From positions 1-26,070 of the forward strand of contig JBDGRJ010000027.1 in assembly GCA_042218115.1 (NCBI GenBank): a stretch of 26,070 bases of DNA. Reading direction: 5' to 3'. This document shows positions 1 to 5,052 of this stretch, in pieces. A program made the position numbers and the translations under genes. Under the pieces are notes generated by a model that searched no databases, was not told where the DNA came from, and saw nothing but the letters and a program-made list of their open reading frames with translations. The stretch comes from JBDGRJ01 sp042218115 (GTDB lineage Bacteria; Patescibacteriota; Patescibacteriia; Magasanikbacterales; UBA922). Position 1 is the first letter of the stretch; the number at the start of each line of letters is the position of its first letter.

Positions 1-1177
1 GCACCATAGTAGGATCTACCGGCTCGGAAAAATTAATCTGGATAATAGAGTTTTTAAATATCTTTGGTCTGGGTTGTTGCTTATTATCTCTTTTTGCCGG
101 ATATACCGAAGTCACCTCGGGAGGATTAAAGTCAAAATTAGTATCGGTCTGAAACTTCCATTCGTAATAACTATTTACACCTGAAAATAGGTCCATATGC
201 TGTTGACCGCCCTGCTTGGTCTTTTTTCTTTTTATATTGTTGGTAAGGGTTACTGTATGCCACTTTTTCTCTAAGTTGCTACCAAGCATATCAATAGTCT
301 TGAAGGTAAAGGTCTTTGCTTTAGCTTGAGATTGACTGGATGCATCTTCATAAGCGATCATCCCGGCCGCTTTCATCAAATTTACACCTTTTTTATTGGG
401 ATCAGTAGAGGTGGTCTTAGATATCTGAACCGAGCTGGTACTGATCTGATCGCAATCCTCTTCCCATTTAAACTTATTATTTGCACCTCCGTCCTGTATA
501 CAATCTCCATAATAAGGAGGCTGTTCCATCTGATTATCATTATCCGGATCACAGACAGCATCAGAGCTAGTAGCTGTACCATTTCCATCCCAACAAGTGT
601 CATTTGTATTTTCAAGCACAGACCCCGGGTCTATCGGAAAGTTAAAAGTAACAGATATTTTTGTATTCCTCTTTACACCTTTCTGATCACGCTCAGGGAA
701 ATGATCCTGGACCTTTTCTCCTAACGCTCCACTGCCGGAGAAGGTCTGAAACTGCGGCCCGCTAGCCTGGCCTACCCCTCCGGGACCGCCGGCCCCGGTA
801 GCATCAGTAAGTGCATTGATAACAAAATTAGTGATTCCAAATGCCGCTAAAATTATTGCTAACCCGATCACCGCGTTTATCAATACTTTTTTTCCATCCT
901 GTACCTGCTCCTCATTTCCCCCGCTGGTCATTATCAAGTACCCCCCGTATATTATCAACACCAGAGCTATAATTCCTAGAAGGCCTAGAAATATATTTAT
1001 AATATTACCAACGATCTCTATCAGAGGTCTGTCGCCTAAGTTTGTGGTTTGACGCACCTGATCTAAACCAAAGTCTTGAGCTTGTACAGGCTTAGGGGCT
1101 ACGACCAAAAAGCTAAAAAATAAAATTAGACCAAAAAGCAGTGATTTTTTATTTTTCAGATTAGAGAAAAATGACAC
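1..1177 (-). CDS. Pilin-like/Ig-like surface protein, N-terminal part (runs off left edge)
   Basis: This open frame begins at GTG (1175-1177) and is still open at base 1, giving about 392 residues of a longer protein. Residues 1-29 look like a signal peptide with a hydrophobic core and an Ala-Gln-Ala end. Two membrane helices follow (about 44-68 and 85-108), separated by a short polar loop containing TSGGNEEQVQDGKK. That layout is typical of T4SS pilin-like (TrbC/VirB2-type) proteins of CPR bacteria. The rest is Gly/Ser-rich and then carries segments such as KISVTFNFPIDPGSV and INFSEPVDPTMV, which resemble bacterial Ig-like (Big_5/SbsA type) strands. Four Cys lie in the middle part. I infer an exported, membrane-anchored surface or appendage protein. 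No Shine-Dalgarno precedes the GTG, but a TATAAT box lies about 30 nt upstream. The fusion of pilin-like and Ig parts is read from sequence; the function is not known. Confidence 0.75.
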   Translation of the reverse strand, partial: MSFFSNLKNKKSLLFGLILFFSFLVVAPKPVQAQDFGLDQVRQTTNLGDRPLIEIVGNIINIFLGLLGIIALVLIIYGGYLIMTSGGNEEQVQDGKKVLINAVIGLAIILAAFGITNFVINALTDATGAGGPGGVGQASGPQFQTFSGSGALGEKVQDHFPERDQKGVKRNTKISVTFNFPIDPGSVLENTNDTCWDGNGTATSSDAVCDPDNDNQMEQPPYYGDCIQDGGANNKFKWEEDCDQISTSSVQISKTTSTDPNKKGVNLMKAAGMIAYEDASSQSQAKAKTFTFKTIDMLGSNLEKKWHTVTLTNNIKRKKTKQGGQQHMDLFSGVNSYYEWKFQTDTNFDFNPPEVTSVYPAKRDNKQQPRPKIFKNSIIQINFSEPVDPTMV

Positions 1178-1207
1178 GAAGAAATAATATTGATATCAGT
1201 TGCTATA

Positions 1208-1213
1208 ATTATA
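1208..1213 (-). promoter_or_regulatory. Probable -10 box for the pilin/Ig gene
   Basis: On the minus strand this is a perfect TATAAT, about 30 nt upstream of the GTG start at 1177. It lies just after the rpsU terminator, so the gene seems to have its own promoter. No good -35 hexamer is seen at 16-18 nt, so the call rests mainly on the -10 box and its position. Confidence 0.45.
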
Positions 1214-1239
1214 CCATAAAAAGACAAGACCCAAAAAAT

Positions 1240-1272
1240 ACAAAACTCCCGGCTTGAACCGGGGAGTTTTGT
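1240..1272 (-). terminator. Rho-independent terminator of the lepB-hisS-rpsU operon
   Basis: A hairpin with arms CAAAACTCCCGG and CCGGGGAGTTTTG (one bulged G) and a 6-nt loop lies just past the rpsU stop. On the minus strand it is followed by a T-rich stretch (TTTTGTATTTTTT). Confidence 0.8.
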
Positions 1273-1524
1273 TTAGTCGATCCGACGACCGAACTTATCA
1301 AAGCCCTTCTTCTTCAGCTTGCCTATCTTTCTCAGATAGTCTTCCCGTCTTTTCTCTTCAATCTCACTTATCTTTTGACGGTGTCTCATATTCTCACTCA
1401 TAGTCTTAGTGAAGTATTTTCTACTCTTCACTTCCATTACTATTCCACTGTTCTTCCACTGATTTTTAACTCTCCTCATAAAAGCTGAAAAGGACTCGTC
1501 ATCACTACGTTCTAATCTAGCGAT
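1273..1524 (-). CDS. rpsU: Small ribosomal subunit protein bS21, apparent AUC start
   Basis: bS21 sits near the 3' end of 16S rRNA in the small subunit. The first ATG in frame (1479) would give 68 residues starting MRRVKNQWKNSG, beginning inside the family's conserved region (compare LRRFKRSCEKAG in E. coli). The frame continues upstream to an in-frame TGA at the Shine-Dalgarno, and the extra codons read ARLERSDDESFSAF, which matches the bS21 N-terminus (compare NEPFDVAL). No ATG, GTG or TTG exists in that stretch. An ATC codon at 1522-1524 lies 9 nt after a perfect GGAGGTGAT (1530-1538), and starting there gives the same distance to the conserved Phe (residue 12) as in E. coli bS21. The product would be 83 residues, with a basic C-terminal tail. 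It is the last gene of the lepB-hisS-rpsU operon. The identity is firm; the start codon is a strong inference. Confidence 0.85.
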   Translation of the reverse strand: MARLERSDDESFSAFMRRVKNQWKNSGIVMEVKSRKYFTKTMSENMRHRQKISEIEEKRREDYLRKIGKLKKKGFDKFGRRID

Positions 1525-1529
1525 ATAAA

Positions 1530-1538
1530 ATCACCTCC
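1530..1538 (-). promoter_or_regulatory. Perfect 9-nt Shine-Dalgarno of rpsU
   Basis: The minus strand reads GGAGGTGAT, fully complementary to the canonical 16S 3' end (ATCACCTCC). There are 9 nt between GGAGG and the proposed ATC start. Almost all other genes in the window have no recognisable Shine-Dalgarno, which makes this site stand out and helps decide the start. Confidence 0.85.
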
Positions 1539-1582
1539 GTGTTAATTTATTAGACGAGTTAATACTAATAAAAATAGCAGAT

Positions 1583-2878
1583 TTAGTCAATCAACTCTCG
1601 TACTTCTTCTATAATATCATCTTGATCCACCGTATTCTGGTTTCCTGTCTCCATGTCCCGAATAATAATATTACCATTTCCCGCCTCCTTCTGTCCTAAA
1701 ATCAAACTATGAGGTACATCCAGATCATCTGCGATCTCCAGCTGATCCCTGAGGGCGGTCTTAGCTAAATTATGGTGCACCTTGACTCCTTCTTGTCTCA
1801 GCTTTTCGATGATGCCCAGTGCTTGCTTGCGCGCCTCCTCTCCCAGCTGAGCAAAGAATAGATCATGTCTATTGGGTTCCTCTATTTTATAATCATCGTC
1901 TTCTTGTTCCTTTCTTCTCATAGCAGTGATTATTCTCTCCAAACCCAATGAGAACCCTGCTGCCGGAGTGTCCTCTTTTCCGCCAAGTTCATCTATAAGA
2001 TTGTCATATCGGCCGCCTCCTCCCAGGGCATTTTTCTTTGAGCTCTCTTCACCGACCTCAAAGAACTCAAACACTGTGTCAGTGTAGTAGTCTAACCCGC
2101 GCACCAAGGTCGAATCTAGCTCATACGGAATACCCAGCTCGTCCAGGTACTCTATTATTGTCATCAGATACTGCTTGGAGTCTTCCGAGATCCAATCTAT
2201 AATCTGTGGTGCTTCTTCTATAATCGGCTGATCTTCTTCTTGTTTAGAGTCTAAAATTCGCAGAGGATTATCTTCTAACTTTTCTTTTGACTTATCAGAC
2301 AAGTAGCTTTTTTTGCTGTTTAGATAACCCTTCAGCTCCACTAGATAATTCTCTCTATCTTCTACCGATCCAATGCTGTTAATATGCAGCTGTACATCCA
2401 AACCCAGCTCAGTAAAGAAGGTGTGACAGATATTGATCAGCTCAGCCTCTACTATAGGAAGCTTAGTTCCCAGGCTCTCGCAACCAAACTGGTGAAACCT
2501 TCTGTATCTTCCGGATTGCGGCTGCTCATAACGATAGAACTGGTCCCAGTACCAGAGCTTTACCGGCTTAGGCTCTACTCTCATCCCGTGTTCTATATAA
2601 GATCTGGCAATAGAGGCTGTATTTTCGGGTTTTAACACGACCTCGTTCTCACTTTTGTCTTCAAATTCATACATCTCTTTGTTAACAATATCCGAATCAT
2701 CTCCTACAGACCTCACATATAAATCCTTGTCCTCTATTACCGGCGTTTCGATAAAGTCGTACTCATAAGTATTAGCTAAATCTACAGCGATATTACGTAT
2801 CTTGTCCCAATACTTATTATCGTTCGGCAAAATATCTTCCATACCTTTTTGCGTCGAAAAATCACCGTTGTTTGCCAT
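1583..2878 (-). CDS. hisS: Histidine--tRNA ligase
   Basis: This class II aminoacyl-tRNA synthetase charges tRNA-His using ATP. The 431-residue length fits bacterial HisRS (about 420-430). Visible features are the N-terminal GMEDILP segment, motif 2 around YRYEQPQSGRYRRFHQFGCE, the HisRS-specific LVRGLDYYTDTVFEF histidine-binding motif, the GGGGRYDNL segment, motif 3 with AAGFSLGLERI, and a C-terminal anticodon-binding domain (about residues 335-431). It starts at ATG, 9 nt after the lepB stop, with no Shine-Dalgarno, so translation is probably linked to the lepB transcript. Compared with common HisRS there is an acidic stretch in the middle (about residues 195-235, with EEDQPIIEEAPQ), as in several other proteins here. 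Confidence 0.97.
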   Translation of the reverse strand: MANNGDFSTQKGMEDILPNDNKYWDKIRNIAVDLANTYEYDFIETPVIEDKDLYVRSVGDDSDIVNKEMYEFEDKSENEVVLKPENTASIARSYIEHGMRVEPKPVKLWYWDQFYRYEQPQSGRYRRFHQFGCESLGTKLPIVEAELINICHTFFTELGLDVQLHINSIGSVEDRENYLVELKGYLNSKKSYLSDKSKEKLEDNPLRILDSKQEEDQPIIEEAPQIIDWISEDSKQYLMTIIEYLDELGIPYELDSTLVRGLDYYTDTVFEFFEVGEESSKKNALGGGGRYDNLIDELGGKEDTPAAGFSLGLERIITAMRRKEQEDDDYKIEEPNRHDLFFAQLGEEARKQALGIIEKLRQEGVKVHHNLAKTALRDQLEIADDLDVPHSLILGQKEAGNGNIIIRDMETGNQNTVDQDDIIEEVRELID

Positions 2879-2887
2879 AAAATTTAA

Positions 2888-3496
2888 TTAATTTTCTAAA
2901 TTATATTTTGGTGGATCAAACTCCTCAATACGTGGAATGGGGTAACCTCTAAACCAGATCTTACCAACAATGGCTTCTCTGTCTATGGGCCCGAAAATAC
3001 GTGAGTCAGAGCTGTTATCTCTGTTATCACCCAACACAAAGTACTGATCCTCTCCTAGTGTTACACTGTAAGTGCCTTCTAAATTCAAGTCCTCCTCTTT
3101 AATATATTTTTCTTTCAGTACCTTGCAGGATACATCGCAAATTATCACCTTTCCATTTTCTATTCGCACCCTTTCTCCGGGCAGTCCTATAATCCTTTTA
3201 AGATAATAGTCTTTCTGTCCAATGGGCGGTCTGAATACTACTACCTCTCCCCGCTTTGGTTTTCTGAAATTATAAGTTAGCTGATCAACTATCAGATAGT
3301 CATGCCCATCAAAGTTCGGCTGCATTGAGCTGCCTTTTACATAAAACGGCTTGAAGATATAGCTTCGCACTACAAATACAGTAATACTAGCTAATACGAC
3401 TATTTTTATAGCCTCAAATGAGAACTGGCCCAATTTTTGCACAACCGAGCTCCCTCTGGAGGAGTTAGTTTGTGTGTCTTTGTTTGAGTCTTCCAT
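2888..3496 (-). CDS. lepB: Signal peptidase I
   Basis: This membrane-bound serine protease removes signal peptides from exported proteins using a Ser/Lys dyad. The 202-residue protein has a cytoplasmic N-terminus, one membrane helix (about residues 28-47), the catalytic Ser57 in GSSMQPN, the box with Lys100 in YYLKRIIGLPGE, and the late boxes GDNRDNSSDSRIFGPI and GKIWFRGYP. The length is typical of Gram-positive-type enzymes. Two Cys in the insert (ICDVSC) are unusual and could form a disulfide outside the membrane. The gene heads the lepB-hisS-rpsU operon, behind an extended -10 promoter and a leader hairpin. The pairing with hisS is probably incidental. The neighbouring surface protein, VanW protein and pilin-like protein are plausible substrates. 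Confidence 0.96.
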   Translation of the reverse strand: MEDSNKDTQTNSSRGSSVVQKLGQFSFEAIKIVVLASITVFVVRSYIFKPFYVKGSSMQPNFDGHDYLIVDQLTYNFRKPKRGEVVVFRPPIGQKDYYLKRIIGLPGERVRIENGKVIICDVSCKVLKEKYIKEEDLNLEGTYSVTLGEDQYFVLGDNRDNSSDSRIFGPIDREAIVGKIWFRGYPIPRIEEFDPPKYNLEN

Positions 3497-3520
3497 TATA
3501 AGCTGTTAATAAGAGTTAAG

Positions 3521-3547
3521 TTTGAGCCGAAGCGGAAACAGCTCAAA
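3521..3547 (-). promoter_or_regulatory. Leader hairpin in the lepB 5' UTR
   Basis: A 7-bp inverted repeat (TTTGAGC/GCTCAAA) with a 13-nt loop lies between the lepB -10 box and its start, at the very beginning of the predicted transcript. It has no T-run, so it looks like an mRNA-stabilising or regulatory hairpin rather than a terminator. Confidence 0.4.
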
Positions 3548-3557
3548 TCCGAGCTAT

Positions 3558-3566
3558 ATTATAGCA
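3558..3566 (-). promoter_or_regulatory. Extended -10 promoter of lepB-hisS-rpsU
   Basis: The minus strand reads TGCTATAAT, an extended -10 box (TG-n-TATAAT), with a weak -35 (TTTATA) 17 nt upstream. The predicted leader is about 55 nt. Confidence 0.6.
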
Positions 3567-3601
3567 AATGAGCACTAAAATATAAACACATTTTTCACTA
3601 C

Positions 3602-3630
3602 TTGTCAAAACTTACTAACTTCTTTATAAT
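3602..3630 (+). promoter_or_regulatory. Promoter of the tRNA-Val/tRNA-Ile unit
   Basis: TTGTCA (3602-3607) and a perfect TATAAT (3625-3630) are 17 nt apart. The predicted start lies about 10 nt before the first base of tRNA-Val. Confidence 0.8.
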
Positions 3631-3646
3631 AACTTCGCGAAAGTCT

Positions 3647-3721
3647 GGGCTTGTAGCTCAGTTTGGTTAGAGCGTCTGCCCGACACGCAGAAGGTCCCTG
3701 GTTCAAATCCAGGCGAGCCCA
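3647..3721 (+). tRNA. tRNA-Val (GAC)
   Basis: The cloverleaf is complete: acceptor GGGCTTG/CGAGCCC (one T-G pair), D-stem GCTC/GAGC, anticodon stem TCTGC/GCAGA, T-stem CCTGG/CCAGG with loop TTCAAAT, and discriminator A. The anticodon loop reads CCGACAC, giving anticodon GAC. Position 33 is C rather than the near-universal T/U. No CCA is encoded. It is followed 4 nt later by tRNA-Ile in the same unit. Confidence 0.93.
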
Positions 3722-3725
3722 CGAG

Positions 3726-3800
3726 GGGCAATTAGCTCAGTTTGGTTAGAGCGCATCGCTGATAACGATGAGGTCCGTGGTTCAAATCCACGATTGCCCA
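3726..3800 (+). tRNA. tRNA-Ile (GAT)
   Basis: The acceptor is GGGCAAT/ATTGCCC, the anticodon stem CATCG/CGATG with loop CTGATAA (anticodon GAT, normal T33), and the T-stem CGTGG/CCACG. The discriminator is A and no CCA is encoded. The D-arm is identical to that of the adjacent tRNA-Val. Confidence 0.97.
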
Positions 3801-3811
3801 CATACAAATTC

Positions 3812-3842
3812 AAAACACCCGCCGGGAGGCGGGTGTTTTTGT
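3812..3842 (+). terminator. Bidirectional terminator after the tRNA pair
   Basis: A 12-bp perfect stem (AAAACACCCGCC/GGCGGGTGTTTT) with a GGGA loop is followed by a T-run on the plus strand. On the minus strand it is followed by a shorter T-rich run, so it can also end the rpsP-khpA transcript that stops at 3865. Confidence 0.9.
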
Positions 3843-3864
3843 TTGGTTGAACTAGAGAAAAACT

Positions 3865-4200
3865 TTAAATGTCTAGGTCATCTACTGCAGAAGTATCGAT
3901 GTCCTCCTCTTCATCGGAAGGCTCACTGCCTTCACCTCCGGAAGGACCTTCGCTTCCTTCTGGCTCATTGATCTTTAGGTTGACGCGAGCGTTATTTTGA
4001 GCTCCAACGATTTTTAGCAAAGTTCTTAGAGCTCTAGCAGTTTGGCCGTCTCGGCCGATTACGTGCCCCATATCATCAGCATTTACGTCCAATGTTAGGA
4101 GCACACCCCGCTCGTCAACCTCTCGGGACGTCTCAACGTCCTCTGGATGACTTACAATCTTCTTAACGACATACTCAAGAAACTCTTGATCGTCTTGCAT
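3865..4200 (-). CDS. khpA: KH-domain RNA-binding protein KhpA with acidic tail
   Basis: KhpA (YlqC) is a small single-KH RNA-binding protein, usually about 75-80 residues, which in Gram-positives pairs with KhpB/Jag and affects cell elongation and sRNA/mRNA binding. Residues 1-78 cover the KH fold, with the nucleic-acid-binding GRDG loop at 49-52 (GHVIGRDGQTARALRTLL). Residues 79-111 form an extra Glu/Ser/Asp-rich tail (EGSEPSDEEEDIDTSAVDD), not usual in the family. The gene follows rpsP as in many Firmicutes, but it has its own consensus promoter and a leader hairpin in the 104-bp gap. No Shine-Dalgarno is visible. Confidence 0.9.
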   Translation of the reverse strand: MQDDQEFLEYVVKKIVSHPEDVETSREVDERGVLLTLDVNADDMGHVIGRDGQTARALRTLLKIVGAQNNARVNLKINEPEGSEGPSGGEGSEPSDEEEDIDTSAVDDLDI

Positions 4201-4230
4201 ACTATGCTTCTATTACAGATTAAGTGAACT

Positions 4231-4252
4231 GCTTAACATATGGATGTTAAGC
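4231..4252 (-). promoter_or_regulatory. Leader hairpin of khpA
   Basis: A perfect 9-bp stem (GCTTAACAT/ATGTTAAGC) with a 4-nt loop lies downstream of the khpA -10 box and 30 nt before the ATG. It has no T-run. Binding by KhpA itself is a possibility, but this is speculation. Confidence 0.45.
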
Positions 4253-4258
4253 AATAAA

Positions 4259-4288
4259 ATTATACCATCTTGTTAAAGTTCTTGTCAA
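4259..4288 (-). promoter_or_regulatory. Consensus promoter of khpA
   Basis: On the minus strand a perfect TTGACA (4283-4288) and a perfect TATAAT (4259-4264) are separated by 18 nt. This gives khpA a transcript independent of rpsP. Confidence 0.85.
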
Positions 4289-4304
4289 ACTTGCGCCGAT
4301 GTTA

Positions 4305-4979
4305 TTACTCTTCTTTTGTTTCTTCGCTTTCTTCCTTTTTTTCGTCTTGTTGCTCTTCTGGTTGTGGTTCTTCAGCTTTTTCCTCGGATTCTTCTTCCTC
4401 TTCATCACCCCCATCTTCATCACCATTTTGCTGCTCAGCCTCTCCTTCATCATCAGTATCCCCTTCTTGTTCCTCTTGTTCGGATTCCGGCTCCTCACTA
4501 TCGTCTTCTTCACCAGAAGCATCTTCTTGTTGTTCGTCCTGATCTTCCTCATCCGACTCTTGATCGGAATTACCTTGTTCATTTTTCTCCTCATCTGACT
4601 CATCATGCTTTTCTTTACTGCCTTCCTCTTTCTCTTCTTCTTCTTCTTCTTCTTCTTCTTCTTCTTCTTCTGCTTCTGCTTCTGCTTTCATCTGTTCACG
4701 TTTTTCTTGGCTGATAGATACGGCATTCTTTTTATCATCGTCAATCAAACCTTCTTCTACAAGTAGGTTGTGAACAGTATTGGAAGGCTTTGCACCTTGC
4801 TCCAGCCAGTACTCCACTCTATCCTCTTTTAAATTCAACTGCTTTGGGTCTGCAGCAGGGTTATAGTGGCCTAAGATTTCTTTCCCATTTGACTGAGGAT
4901 GTGCTGATCTTTCTGCCACTACTACTCTAAATGCAGGGCTATTTTTCTTGCCAACACGCTTCAGACGAATTCTTAACAT
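4305..4979 (-). CDS. rpsP: Small ribosomal subunit protein bS16 with very long acidic tail
   Basis: The first 80 residues are a normal bS16 (MLRIRLKRVGKKNSPAFRVV, then GHYNPAADPKQLNL and VEYWLEQGAKPSNTVHNLL), a small-subunit assembly protein that binds 16S rRNA. The family is usually 80-100 residues. This one is 224, because about 125 residues of Glu/Asp/Gln/Ser follow, including a run of 13 Glu (about 104-116) encoded by a GAA repeat, then DEE, EEQ and SEE blocks with a few Lys. The frame is intact to the stop, and the acidic composition continues well beyond the pure GAA repeat. So it is probably translated rather than a simple slippage artefact. It is transcribed from a perfect consensus promoter and followed by khpA. 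Confidence 0.93.
   Translation of the reverse strand: MLRIRLKRVGKKNSPAFRVVVAERSAHPQSNGKEILGHYNPAADPKQLNLKEDRVEYWLEQGAKPSNTVHNLLVEEGLIDDDKKNAVSISQEKREQMKAEAEAEEEEEEEEEEEEEKEEGSKEKHDESDEEKNEQGNSDQESDEEDQDEQQEDASGEEDDSEEPESEQEEQEGDTDDEGEAEQQNGDEDGGDEEEEESEEKAEEPQPEEQQDEKKEESEETKEE
4632..4671. repeat. GAA/TTC trinucleotide repeat inside rpsP
   Basis: About 13 tandem TTC units (plus strand) encode the poly-Glu run of the bS16 tail. In-frame length change would only alter the number of Glu residues. Confidence 0.95.
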
Positions 4980-5020
4980 ATTTAATAATTATTAACGTTT
5001 AATCTTAATTGACAGCTGGA

Positions 5021-5049
5021 ATTATAACCAAAACCTTACTTTTTGTCAA
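5021..5049 (-). promoter_or_regulatory. Perfect consensus promoter of rpsP
   Basis: On the minus strand TTGACA (5044-5049), 17 nt, TATAAT (5021-5026): an exact sigma-70 consensus with optimal spacing. It lies just past the smc stop at 5053 and gives a leader of about 35 nt. Confidence 0.92.
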
Positions 5050-5052
5050 CTA

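Noticed and set aside
4270..4714. Several plus-strand open frames rich in Ser, Phe or Leu opposite rpsP
   Set aside because: They are the antisense reading of the GAA/GAT-rich acidic tail of bS16; repeats keep all frames open.
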